From assembly GCF_038502225.1 (NCBI RefSeq), contig NC_091325.1, positions 31,917,511 through 31,981,510 on the forward strand: a DNA stretch of 64,000 bases, given 5' to 3'. Positions 31,744 to 41,893 of this stretch are shown here, one piece after another. The position numbers and the translations under genes were made by a program. The notes under the pieces were generated by a model. It saw only the letters and a program-made list of their open reading frames with translations, was not told where the DNA came from and ran no database searches. Every line of letters begins with the position of its first letter. Position 1 is the first letter of the stretch. Origin of the DNA: Cherax quadricarinatus (taxonomy: Eukaryota > Arthropoda > Malacostraca > Decapoda > Parastacidae).

Positions 31744-34413
31744 GTGGAGATTTAAGGCTTCAAGTCTATCTTCATACGGGAGGTTCCTTACACAGTAAAT
31801 CATTTTAGTCATTCTTCTCTGTATGTTCTCTAATGAGTCTATGTCCATCCTGTAGTAAGGGGACCAAAACTGAGCAGCATAATCTAAATGAGGCCTCACT
31901 AGTGATGTATAGAGCTGTAAAATAACTTTTGGACTTCTGTTACTTATACTTCTTGAGATAAATCCAAGTAATCTGTTGGCCTTGTTGCGCACACTGAGGC
32001 ACTGCTGTCTTGGCTTTAGATTTCTGCTTACCATGACTCCCAAGTCTTTTTCACATTCTGTATGACCAAGCTCTACTTCACCTAGATTATAGCTTCGAGG
32101 GTTATTTTCATTACCAAGGGCAAGTACCTTACACTTATCCACATTAAACTTCATCTGCCATTTCTCAGACCAAGACATTAATTTGTTCAAATCGTCCTGG
32201 AGTTCATTGATATCCTCCTCAGAGTGAATTATACGGCCTATCTTTGTAACATCAGCAAACTTACTCATGTCACTAGTAATCCCTTCATCAAGGTCATTAA
32301 TGTAAATTATGAACAAGAGAGGGCCTAAAACTGATCCTTGTGGAACGCCACTATTGACTAATCCCCATTCAGATTTCACTCCATTAATGGTAACTCTCTG
32401 CTTTCTATTGGTAAGCCATGCCTCAATCCATGCTAGAACTTTACCTCCTATACCATGAGCTGCCACTTTTCTTAAGAGTCTCTTGTGAGGTACTCTGTCG
32501 AAGGCTTTACTAAAATCCAAATAAACAATATCATATTCCTTATCACTGTCAACTGCCTCAAATGTTCTATTGAAGAACGTCAGTAAGTTTGTCAGGCAGG
32601 AACGACCTCTCGTGAATCCATGCTGAGATTCATTTATCAAGTTATGCTCTTCAAGGTGACTTCTGATAATGTCAGCTATAATTGATTCTAATAACTTGCC
32701 CACTATAGATGTCAGGCTTATTGGACGGTAATTTGAAGGAGTGGACTTATCCCCTGATTTGAATATAGGAACCACATTAGCCATCTTCCACATCTCTGGC
32801 ACAACACTGGTAAGGATGGACGCATTGAATACACTCGTTAATGGCTGACTAAGCTCCATCTTGCATTCCTTAAGTACCCTTGAAAACAACTCATCGAGTC
32901 CCGGGGACTTATTTTGTTTCAGTTTGTCTATCTGTTTAATAACCATGTCCCTCGTGACAGTAATATTAGTTAACTTAAATTCATCAGGAACTAAATAATT
33001 GTTAATTACTGGAATCTCATTTACATCTTCCTGTGTAAAAACTGACAAAAAATAGTCATTAAATAAGGAACACATTTCCAGTTCATTATCCGTCAGCTGT
33101 CCATTCCCAGATTTCAGAGGTCCTACTTTTTCCTTCACCTTCGTCCTATACACTTGAAAGAACCCCTTTGGATTAGTCTTTGATTCATTAGCAACTCTAA
33201 TTTCATAGTCACGTTTAGCCTTTCTAATCGCCTTTTTTACTTCTCTTTTAAGCTGAACATATTGGTCAGTAAGGTTAACCTCTCCTCTTCTGATGCGCCT
33301 ATAAATTCCCCTTTTCTCCCCTAATAGATGCTTTAGCCTCCTGTTAACCCATTTGGGATCGTTATTATTAGACCTAATTTCTCTCTGGGGAATGTATATA
33401 CTCTGGGCACTGTGTACATTATTAAGAAAACAATCATAAAAGCAGATCCCTTCATATTCATAAGTATGATTATCGTCAATAAAATCATTAGCTAGATAAC
33501 CCCAATCAAGATTAGACAGATGTTCCCTAAGTCCGTTATAATCGGCAGAACGAAAATCAGGGATTTTTACTGTATTATCATTATTCTTGCATTCCCAATT
33601 AATGCTAAAGGTGATGGATTTGTGATCACTTGCGCCAAGCTCTTCAGTGATCTCCAGATTATTCACTAGTGTTTCCTTATTTGACAAGACTAGGTCTAGC
33701 AAATTATTACCCCTGGTAGGTTCAGTTACACTCTGTTTCAGAAAACAGTCCTGAACTGTTTCCATAAAGTCACTGGACTCTAGATTACCTGTCAAAGAAT
33801 TCCAGTCAATTTGACTAAAGTTAAAGTCCCCTACTATGACTATGTTACTGTGTCCTGAAGCCCTAACAATTTCGTCCCAAAGAAGTCTCCCTCTATCGTG
33901 ATCCAAGCCTGGAGGTCGGTATATTACACCTAGAATTAGCTTTTCTTGACCCTCCACGAACTCTACCCAAACAGACTCTGTTACTGCTCCATCTATTTTT
34001 ATACCTGTTTTTATGCAACAATTAATATTTTCTCGAACATACAATGCAACTCCTCCCCCCTTCCCATTACATCTATCCACAATGAACAACTTAAATCCCT
34101 GAATATTACACTCAGCAGTCATATCCCGACTCTTTAAATCATACCACGTTTCAGTTAATGCAATGATATCAAAGTTCCCAGCACATGCTACCAAACGTAG
34201 TTCGTTAATTTTATTTCTTGCACTTCGACTGTTAGCATAAAATACCATCATATGTTTTTTCTTCTGCACATTTTTCCTATTCATCTTTGTTTTTACACAA
34301 TTTCTGAGATTATCATTACCCAGAGTTACTCCATGACAGTTACTATTAAGATTCTTAATATCAGAGCATAAGTCAATATATCCATACTCATTATTAATCA
34401 TTTCTAAACCCAT
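31744..34413 (-). pseudogene. CR1-A ORF2: APE endonuclease and RT, catalytic Asp lost
   Basis: From the first Met at 34413. The APE endonuclease (about residues 55-275) has ANSRSARNK, LTETW, IYRPPG, GDFNFSQIDW and GASDHKS, matching the Asn, Glu, Tyr, Asp/Asn and Ser-Asp-His residues of the family. The RT domain follows with KQNKSPGLDELF, NYRPISLTSIVGKLLES, IVYLDFSKAFDRVPH and SGVPQGSVLGPLLF. The catalytic box reads KFADVTKIG, where CR1-B has KFADDTKIG, so one catalytic Asp is Val. The frame then continues to EALNLH, where the 378-bp repeat block interrupts it. ORF2 starts 14 nt after the ORF1 stop, suggesting reinitiation. Inactive. Confidence 0.93.
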
Positions 34414-34427
34414 ACCTCTAACTAATC

Positions 34428-35267
34428 CTAGTTTAAAGTCCTAACAACCCCCTCAACTGAGTTAGCAAGAAAACCCACACCTGTCCTGGATAAGTGAACC
34501 CCATCCCTGGCATACATGTCATTTCGGCAATAGAAGTTGTCCCAGTTGTCAATGAATGGTACTGCATTATCCTTACAGTGTTTATCCAGCCAACAATTAA
34601 TACCAATTGCTCTGGACAACCATTCATTACCAACACCTCTTCTTGGCAAAACGCCACATATAACAGGGCTCCCCCCCTTCTTCCTAATTATGTCTATAGC
34701 TGTCCTGAACTTTCTAACTAAATCCTCACTTCTACGCTTGCCTACATCATTGCCTCCAGCACTGAGGCAAATAATAGGATTGATCCCATTACCGTTCATG
34801 ATGTTGTCAAGCCGGCTAACAATGTCCTCCATCCCAGCCCCAGGAAAGCATACCCTTTGTCTCCTACTCCTGTCCTTCAAGCAGAATGCCCTATCCATGT
34901 ATCTAACCTGGCTATCCCCAACAACAACAATATTCTTACCTTCCTTGTTGTCGTTCGTCGTGACGATCCCAGTAGTCGACTCACATTCGTCGGGTAGCAC
35001 CGAGAATGCGTTGGATGTTTCCACATGAGTTTCCACAGCAGTCTCTTTCTTCTTCATCGTTTCTGGCTTTCCATTCGTCTTCTTGATCGTCAACTTCGTC
35101 GTCCCCTGCTGTCCATCCACTGACCACGATCCCTTCTTGACCTGAGGACTCGAAACAGGAGGACTACTACGAATCCTCTTGTTTTCCTCGGTCAATCGCC
35201 GTATCTCCATCTTCGCTGCCCTCAATTTTTCCTTAAGTTGCTGGTAAAGTTGCTCGATGGAGGGCAT
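34428..35267 (-). CDS. CR1-A ORF1: coiled coil plus SGNH esterase-like domain
   Basis: 279-residue intact frame. The N-terminus (residues 4-35) is a charged heptad-rich segment (LYQQLKEKLRAAKMEIRRLT), probably a coiled coil for multimerisation. After a low-complexity linker, residues 110-279 carry SGNH hydrolase blocks: VVVGDSQVRYMD (GDS nucleophile Ser), LSAGGNDVG (block III) and ARDGVHLSRTG (Asp and His of block V). An esterase domain in CR1 ORF1 is established for this clade; its substrate is unknown, and lipid or membrane contact has been suggested. The start is the first Met, near the end of the 22-bp repeats. It is the first of two ORFs in the element. Confidence 0.9.
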   Translation of the reverse strand: MPSIEQLYQQLKEKLRAAKMEIRRLTEENKRIRSSPPVSSPQVKKGSWSVDGQQGTTKLTIKKTNGKPETMKKKETAVETHVETSNAFSVLPDECESTTGIVTTNDNKEGKNIVVVGDSQVRYMDRAFCLKDRSRRQRVCFPGAGMEDIVSRLDNIMNGNGINPIICLSAGGNDVGKRRSEDLVRKFRTAIDIIRKKGGSPVICGVLPRRGVGNEWLSRAIGINCWLDKHCKDNAVPFIDNWDNFYCRNDMYARDGVHLSRTGVGFLANSVEGVVRTLN

Positions 35268-35351
35268 CTTGGTTCAGTCCACGGGAGCAAACAAGACACT
35301 TCTTCACAGAGTTAAGTACAGGTCACCACTGAGTTAAGTACAGGTCACCAC

Positions 35352-35425
35352 CTATTCACCACCTAACTGTTGCCTATGTGTCTTACCTACCAACCTGTCG
35401 GTATTGTATACCATTTTGATCTATG
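35352..35425 (+). mobile_element. PLE 3'-end fragment (family H1)
   Basis: CTAACTGTTGCCTATGTGTC, then TACCTACCAACCTGTCGG and TATTGTATACCATTTTGAT. This matches the last 70 bp of the foldback element at 11253-11591, with the ribozyme part missing. It abuts the 5' end of CR1-A. Confidence 0.7.
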
Positions 35426-35466
35426 AAAGAGTACCTTTGGGGAAGTAAGCAAGAAGTATCATATTG

Positions 35467-35590
35467 TAATAATGTTGGTAGAATTACCGACAATATGTAA
35501 AGTAAAAGGACACAAGTGCAACTAATGTGACATTTTATTGTGGCAACGTTTCGGTCTCCAGGAGCTTTGTCAAGCCGATACTTTAGGGTT
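35467..35590 (-). mobile_element. PLE 3'-end fragment (family H4)
   Basis: GTTGGTAGAATTACCGACAA through GACATTTTATTGTGGCAACG to the hammerhead-like region at 35536-35582. It matches 18619-18725 closely. No coding part. Confidence 0.72.
35536..35582 (-). ncRNA. Hammerhead-like motif, family H4 (second copy)
   Basis: Reverse complement: CGGC, core TTGACAA, helix II region AGCTCCTGGAGACC, GAAAC, GTT, then GCCA. Core and helix II carry further substitutions relative to 18682-18726, so it is probably inactive. Confidence 0.4.
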
Positions 35591-36358
35591 ATTAAATTAA
35601 AGTTTAATAGATTTAACCTATGATAACACGAGTCAAACACTGATTTATTTCTGATCAGAAGATACATTCTCTAGCAATTTGACGGAAATCTATTTAAATT
35701 TGCACTACTAAAATCAAGGCAAAATTCCTTTCAGAAAAACACATCAGCACTAGAAGTTTAAACAGACTTAAAGAGACATTCAACCTGCTACCGGACGAAA
35801 CCCAACAAAATGTGCACCTACACTGGTTGAAGAACATGTATTTTTAATGTATTTCTTAACAAGAATCAGCCATTGAAGATGACCCCAGAAGCGGTCATAC
35901 AGCGTCTGTGGAATGGGAAACATTCAGATTACAAGGTGTAGCATGCAAAGAGTACGTAACCTTTATTCGGCGCATGTACACACCCTAATTCACAGGCTCC
36001 AGCGACCAGGTAACTGAGGGTTGACGATGGGGCCCCGTCGTTCAACTAGTAACCAGGTTCCAGCCAATAAGAAGATGGTTTTGGCAATCGCAGAGGTTAT
36101 GTGAGTACCACTCTCCTGTCTGCCCTTGTCATTCCAATTCTAGAGCTGGTTGAAGCACGGTCTGCTCTCTAGTGGCTTCTATTCTGCCTTGCTTACCGTG
36201 GAGTGCACTAATACCTATCACTGTACATAGTGTATATAGTGTACATACTGCTGTTCTAAATTGGTGATGGATAATATAAGTCAAAACTTTTCTGCTGTGT
36301 TTATTTTGCTTCCTTTACACCCAGGATAACAGGCCATTTGGACTCCTGGGTTGTAATA
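35591..36358. other. Intergenic, nothing recognised
   Basis: About 770 bp without a supported gene. The stretch 35930-36350 could be a decayed LTR, but I could not find matching ends or a TSD. Confidence 0.4.
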
Positions 36359-36695
36359 CAAGGTGCAGTAATGGATTTAAATTAGATAAGTTTAGATTTA
36401 GAAAGGACATAGGAAAGTATTGGTTTGGAAATAGGGTAGTTGATGACTAGAACAGTCTACCTAGTTGGGTTATTGAGGCTAGGACTTTGGGTAGTTTCAA
36501 ATTTAGGTTGGATAAGTACATGAGTGGGAGGGGTTGGATTTGAGTGGGACTTGAATATCAGAGCTTGTTTCTTGGGTAGCATTGAAAATTGGGTTGGTCA
36601 AAAGTTTTGTTAGTGGGATGAATTGTAAAGGACCTGCCTGGTATGGGCCAACAGGCCTGCTGCAGTGTTCCTCCTTTCTTATGTTCTTAAAAGAA
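36359..36695 (+). mobile_element. CR1 3' fragment (copy CR1-C)
   Basis: Encodes SNGFKLDKFRFRKDIGKYWF, GNRVVDD, an in-frame TAG, then SLPSWVIEARTLGSFKFRLD and KYMSGRGWI with a stop at 36541. The 3' UTR GACCTGCCTGGTATGGGCCA continues to TTCTTATGTTCTTA at 36691. It is truncated to the last 100 codons or so and lies opposite in orientation to CR1-A and CR1-B. Confidence 0.88.
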
Positions 36696-36699
36696 GTTC

Positions 36700-37070
36700 T
36701 ATTCCTCGCACTAAAACCTTCTAATTACCACCAATGCAATAAATTAAATTTATGGTATTCCTTCTTCAGAATAAGATACACGAGTGTTGAAATTTAGGAA
36801 AATATAGGGATGGTCTATGTAATATTGCCCATCGGGCAGCTAAAGATGTAAATTCTCGTAGGAATCATTTACGTTGAAAATTTGAAGCAAATCGAATGAA
36901 GAGTTCTAGAGGTATTATTGAAAATTAGAAGAAAGAAAAGAAAATTCTTGCTGAGAATATTCTGAAAATGGGAAATTCTATCCTCATTAAGGAAAAAAAT
37001 GCTCTAAAACCTTTAAACGTTTAATATTATTTAGTATGATAAAACTGTGTAGGCTTTCGGGCCTTTTGGA
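36700..37070. other. Intergenic, nothing recognised
   Basis: AT-rich DNA between CR1-C and the 3' end of CR1-B. Confidence 0.5.
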
Positions 37071-37223
37071 TAAGAACATAAGAACATAAGAAAGGAGGAA
37101 CACTGCAGCAGGCCTGTTGGCCCATACTAGGCAGGTCCTTTACAATTCATCCCACTAACAAACATTTGACCAACCCAATTTTCAATGCCACCCAAGAAAC
37201 AAGCTCCGATGTGCAAGTCCCTC

Positions 37224-37305
37224 TCAAATCCAACCCCTCCCACTCATGTACTTATCCAACCTAAATTTGAAACTACCCAAAGTCCTAGCCTCAATAACCC
37301 AACTT
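37224..37305 (-). pseudogene. CR1-B ORF2 C-terminal piece, beyond the PLE insertion
   Basis: SWVIEARTLGSFKFRLDKYM then SGRGWI and a stop at 37224. It continues the CR1-B ORF2 that breaks at GNRVV near 39047. Confidence 0.88.
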
Positions 37306-37342
37306 GAGGGGCTCAGAACAAGGGAAGAAACTTCTGCACACC

Positions 37343-38767
37343 ATGCCCAGCAACCCCAGACCTGCCAGAATGTACGGCCTGCCAAAGACTCACAAGCCTG
37401 GTATCCCACTGAGGCCCATATCCTCGGGAATAGGCAGTGCTCCCCACCAGCTCTCAGGAATTCTCGCCAAACACCTCTCTAAACTCTTGGGCACTATCAG
37501 TCCAGCACATCTCAAACACTCAGGTGATCTTCTCAATCGCATTCGCAACATCAACATCAGGAACAAGAAACTTTCCAGCCTTGACGTGACTTCCCTATTC
37601 ACCAAAGTACCTACTACACAAGCCATCGATCTCTTGCGCAGGAAAATTGACGATTCACTTGATCTTCCCATTCCAGCCAGCGATTTCATCGACCTTGTTG
37701 AACTATGTGTTGGCTTTACGTGTTTCTCTTTCGAAAATCACCTCTTTCAGCAGACTTTTGGACTACCCATGGGTTCGCCACTCAGTGCAGTCCTGGCGAA
37801 CCTATACATGGAACATCTAGAAGCCGAACGTTTCTCCACCATTATTCCTTCGTCTGTCACCTGGCTCCGTTATGTTGACGACATTCTCCTCATAACTCCT
37901 AAACGCTTCAACGTTCAAGCTCTCCAAGACAAGCTCAACCAGGTCGAACCTTCAATCCAGTTCACACTTGAAGAAGAAGTCGACAACACTCTTCCTTTCC
38001 TTGATGTCCTGCTCTGCAAAGCTGACCACGAACTTCGTTTTAAAGTCTATCGAAAACCCACCAACCAAAACGATCTTCTCCACTTCTACTCTCACCACGA
38101 CACCAAAACCAAACGTGGTGTAATTATAGGCTTCTTCCTGCGTGCACTCAGAATCTGCAGCAACGAGTTCCTTGAGGAAGAATGCACTATAATTGAACAA
38201 ATATTTTCTAAACTCCACTATCCTCGTCACTTCATCAGAGACTGCAGACGGCGAGCATTAAACATCTTCAACACACCCAGAGAAGACACTGCCGAGAAGA
38301 GATACATAGTCCTTCCCACCAACTCCATTGCCAAACATGTTTCCAACATCTTTGCCAAAACATCATTCCAAGTATCTACCTCCACAACCACGACCATCAA
38401 GGACATCACCAGTAGTAGGCAGGACAAGCCTCCATCCTCTGCAGGGGTATACATAATCCCTTGTAATGACTGCAACAAGTTATACGTGGGCGAAACATCA
38501 AGGGACCTCAAAACACGTATTTCAGAACACCAATACGCAAGCAGGTCTGACGACACAAGGAATGCCTGCGTACAACACCGTAATTCACACAACCACTTGA
38601 TAAACTACAGAAACTCAAGACTTATCGCCACAGAAGACAACACTCAATACCGAAGAATCCTGGAATCATCACTTATTTCTATATCCGACAACTTCAACCA
38701 GAATAGTGGCTTCTATAACATAGCTGAACCACTTGCCAAGAAACTTCTTCATCGCTATCCCACATAA
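37343..38767 (+). CDS. PLE reverse transcriptase with GIY-YIG endonuclease (P2)
   Basis: 474 codons from the first ATG; the open frame continues upstream to the truncation. RT segments in order: MYGLPKTHKPGIPLRPISS, motif A SLDVTSLFTKVP, motif B QTFGLPMGSPLSAVLANLYM, catalytic RYVDDILL, motif D TLPFLDVLL. A linker of about 130 residues is followed by the GIY-YIG core SSAGVYIIPCNDCNKLYVGE and RISEHQYASRSDDTRNACVQ. The C-terminus ends AEPLAKKLLHRYPT. PLE RTs are related to telomerase RT, and the GIY-YIG part nicks the target. All visible catalytic residues are present, but the protein lacks the N-terminal region seen in P1 (about 190 residues), so activity is doubtful. It could still be a donor of active sequence. 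Confidence 0.92.
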   Translation: MPSNPRPARMYGLPKTHKPGIPLRPISSGIGSAPHQLSGILAKHLSKLLGTISPAHLKHSGDLLNRIRNINIRNKKLSSLDVTSLFTKVPTTQAIDLLRRKIDDSLDLPIPASDFIDLVELCVGFTCFSFENHLFQQTFGLPMGSPLSAVLANLYMEHLEAERFSTIIPSSVTWLRYVDDILLITPKRFNVQALQDKLNQVEPSIQFTLEEEVDNTLPFLDVLLCKADHELRFKVYRKPTNQNDLLHFYSHHDTKTKRGVIIGFFLRALRICSNEFLEEECTIIEQIFSKLHYPRHFIRDCRRRALNIFNTPREDTAEKRYIVLPTNSIAKHVSNIFAKTSFQVSTSTTTTIKDITSSRQDKPPSSAGVYIIPCNDCNKLYVGETSRDLKTRISEHQYASRSDDTRNACVQHRNSHNHLINYRNSRLIATEDNTQYRRILESSLISISDNFNQNSGFYNIAEPLAKKLLHRYPT

Positions 38768-38929
38768 GAACACTGTAGAAGGTCTGCTCACAAACTTATC
38801 CAATCTCCTTTCCAAGCTACCCAAGTTTTTAGACTATAACCCCACTCGGTACATCATCAGATGCAGCATTCTTCACCTGACCTCAGCCGGACTATAAATA
38901 CTCGCGTTCCTTCCACCCCAGGTAGTTCT

Positions 38930-38978
38930 GTTTGTGACTTGAAAAAGCCCACTGTGTGGGCGAAACGTAGTCAATAAA
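38930..38978 (+). ncRNA. Hammerhead-like motif, family H3 (P2 pseudo-LTR)
   Basis: TGAC, diverged core TTGAAAA, helix II GCCCAC-TGT-GTGGGC (6 bp), GAAAC, GTA triplet, then GTCA. Helix I TGAC/GTCA pairs. Same family as 17446-17495; the core deviates from CUGANGA at two positions. Confidence 0.52.
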
Positions 38979-39046
38979 GGATCACATTATACTGCATTTG
39001 TGTTTATATTGCCATTGTGTCGGTATTTTATACCATTTATTTCCAA

Positions 39047-41879
39047 CTACCCTATTTCCAAACCAATACTTTCCTATGTCCTTTCTAAATCTAAACTTAT
39101 CTAATTTAAATCCATTACTGCGGGTTCTCTCTTGGAGAGATATCCTCAAGACCTTGTTAATATCCCCTTTATTAATACCTATCTTCCACTTATACACTTC
39201 GATCAGGTCTCCCCTCATTCTTCGTCTAACAAGTGAATGTAACTTAAGAGTCTTCAATCTTTCTTCATAAGGAAGATTTCTAATGCTATGTATTAGTTTA
39301 GTCATCCTACGCTGAATGTTTTCTAAGGAATTTATGTCCATTCTGTAGTATGGAGACCAGAATTGAGCTGCATAATCTAGGTGAGGCCTTACTAATGATG
39401 TATAAAGCTGCAGTATGACCTCTGGACTTCTGTTGCTTACACTTCTTGATATAAATCCCAGTAATCTATTTGCCTTATTACGTACGCTTAGGCATTGCTG
39501 TCTTGGTTTAAGGTTGCTGCTTACCATAACCCCCAAGTCCTTTTCGCAATCTGTATGGCTAAGTTCTACATTATTTAACTTATAAGTGCTAGGGTTATGG
39601 ACACTCCCGAGCTTCAGAACCTTGCATTTATCTACATTGAACTGCATCTGCCACTTTTCTGACCAAGAGTAGAGTTTGTCTAAATCCTCCTGAAGTTCCC
39701 TAACATCTACGTTTGAATCAATTATCCTACCTATCTTCGTGTCATCGGCGAATTTGCTCATATCACTAGCAATTCCTTCATCAAGATCATTGATATATAT
39801 TATAAACAACAACGGGCCCAAGACTGATCCCTGTGGAACGCCACTTGTTACTGATCCCCACTCGGATTTAACCCCATTTATGGACACTCTCTGCTTCCTG
39901 TCTGTGAGCCATGACTCGATCCACGAGAGCACCCTTCCCCCAATGCCATGAGCTGCTACTTTCTTCAACAGTCTTTGGTGCGGAACTCTATCAAATGCCT
40001 TACTAAAATCTAAGTAAACAATATCAAATTCTTTATCGTGGTCAACAGCCTCAAAAGCTTTACTGAAGAAAGTTAATAAATTAGTTATACAAGACCGGCC
40101 TCTTGTGAATCCATGCTGAGTATCATTAATCAAGCTATGCTTATCGAGATGGCTTCTTATAACCTCAGCTATAATTGACTCTAGCAACTTGCCTACAATT
40201 GAGGTCAGGCTTATTGGGCGGTAATTTGACGGTAACGACTTGTCCCCTGTTTTAAAAATAGGAATTACATTAGCCATCTTCCACATATCAGACACTACAC
40301 CTGTTTGAAGAGATAAATTAAAAATATTAGTTAATGGTTCACAGACTTCCATTTTGCATTCCTTAAGAACCCTTGAAAAAACCTCATCAGGACCCGGTGA
40401 CTTATTTTGCTTCAGTCGGTCTATCTGCTTCACAACCATTTCACTAGTGACTGTGATGTTACATAATTTATCTTCTTCTGATCCACTATAAAAATTAATT
40501 ACCGGAATATTATTAGTGTCTTCCTGTGTAAAAACCGAGAGAAAATAATTATTTAAAATCGAGCACATTTCATTCTCTTTGTCAGTAAGATGCCCATAGT
40601 TATTTTTAAGGGGACCTATCTTATCTCTGACTTTTGTTCTATATACCTGGAAAAAACTTTTTGGGTTAGTTTTAGAATCCCTAGCAACTTTAATTTCATA
40701 GTCCCTTTTAGCTTTTCTTATCCCCTTTTTAATGTCCCTCTTAATGTCAATATACTGATTCATAAGATGACCCTCGCCTCTTTTGATACGCCTATAAATT
40801 CCTTTCTTATGCCCTAGTAGATATTTCAGCCTATTATTCATCCATTTTGGGTCATTTCTATTTGATCTAATTTCCTTATAAGGGATAAACGTTCTTTGAG
40901 CAGCATGTATTGTGTTCAGAAAACTGTCATATTGATAGCTCTCTTCGTTACCCCAGTCAACAGATGATAAGTGTTCTCTAAGCCCATCGTAATCTGCTAA
41001 GCGAAAATCTGGGACTGTTACTGAGTTATCCCTACTATCATACTTCCATTCAATTCTAAATGTAATTGATTTGTGGTCGCTTGCACCCAGTTCCTCTGAA
41101 ACTTCTAAATTATTAACAAGGGATTCATTGTTTGCCAGAACTAAGTCAAGCAGGTTACTTCCCCTTGTAGGTTCTGTCACAAACTGCTTCAAAAAACAAT
41201 CCTGAAGTACTTCTAAGAAATCGTATGATTCTAAATTCCCAGTCAAGAAATTCCAATCAATATGACTAAAGTTAAAGTCTCCTAGAATTACTACATTATC
41301 GTGTCTTGTGGCCCTAACAATTTCCTCCCATAGTAGTCTCCCTTGGTCCCTATCTAAATTTGGGGGACGGTATATCACACCTAAAATTAATTTTTCATGC
41401 CCCTCTGAAAATTCTATCGAAACAGACTCTGTATGTGTTACTTCAGACTTAATACCCGTTTTTATGCAACAGTTCAAGCGATCTCGGACATACAATGCCA
41501 CCCCACCCCCCTTCCCGATACTTCTATCTACTTGGAACAATTTAAAACCCTGAATGTGACATTCTGCAGGCATGTCCCGACTTTTTGAATTAAACCACGT
41601 CTCAGTAATGGCAAATACATCTATGTTACCTGCACTAGCAACTAGTCTCAACTCGTCCATCTTATTCCTAGCACTGCGACTATTTGTGTAATAAATTTTT
41701 AATGACCCTCCACTCTCTTTACCCTTCCTGCTCCTTTCTGTTATTCCACTAAACTTATTACTGTCCTTGTCAATTTGTGCCACTGGCTTTCCAATATCCA
41801 CCTCATTTTGCCTATTACTAGTTCTCCTAGTACTCATGTTACTACCCTGCGACTTCACAGTTTTCCCGCCAAAACCCAT
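39047..41879 (-). pseudogene. CR1-B ORF2: APE endonuclease and RT, catalytic residues intact, C-terminus displaced
   Basis: Starts with Met at 41879, 14 nt after the ORF1 stop. The APE endonuclease has YTNSRSARNK (about residue 66), ITETW, IYRPPN, GDFNFSHIDW and GASDHKS. The RT has KQNKSPGPDEVF, NYRPISLTSIVGKLLES, IVYLDFSKAFDRVPH, SGVPQGSVLGPLLF and catalytic KFADDTKIG. The thumb and tail region runs through CEKDLGVMVSSNLKPRQQCL and LVRRRMRGDLIEVYKWKIGI to FGNRVV, where PLE copy P2 begins. The open frame then reads about 20 foreign residues to a stop near 38982. The missing C-terminal piece is at 37224-37305. Compared with CR1-A, the endonuclease and RT are free of disabling changes. Confidence 0.94.
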
Positions 41880-41893
41880 ACCACTAACTATTC

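Larger units (their letters stand above)
29752..35350 (-). mobile_element. CR1-type LINE copy CR1-A, near full length, split by a 378-bp repeat block
   Basis: Minus-strand element: a 5' UTR with two 22-bp units (35300-35350), ORF1 (35267-34428), ORF2 (34413 to about 31744, resuming at about 30172 and ending at 29878), and a 3' UTR. The terminus reads as repeated TTCTTATG units on the minus strand (29752-29775), as expected for CR1 tails. The insertion at 30173-31743 separates EALNLH from SLERRRMRGD. Without it the element is about 4 kb. It is dead because of the insertion and a catalytic Asp loss. Confidence 0.92.
37306..39046 (+). mobile_element. Penelope-like element copy P2, 5' truncated, RT-EN frame intact
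   Basis: It begins abruptly at GAGGGGCTCAGAACAAGG, equivalent to position 20405 of copy P1, so the N-terminal part and the 5' pseudo-LTR are lost. The body carries RT and GIY-YIG. After the stop at 38767 comes a stretch resembling the CR1 3' region (CAAGCTACCCAAGTTTTTAG), then a family H3 pseudo-LTR with TATAAATA near 38893, a hammerhead-like motif and the end motif GTCGGTATTTTATACCATTT. P1 and P2 share nearly identical RT but different pseudo-LTRs. The insertion lies in CR1-B ORF2. Confidence 0.9.

Noticed and set aside
35930..36350. Solo LTR
   Set aside because: Could not define TG...CA ends or a TSD.
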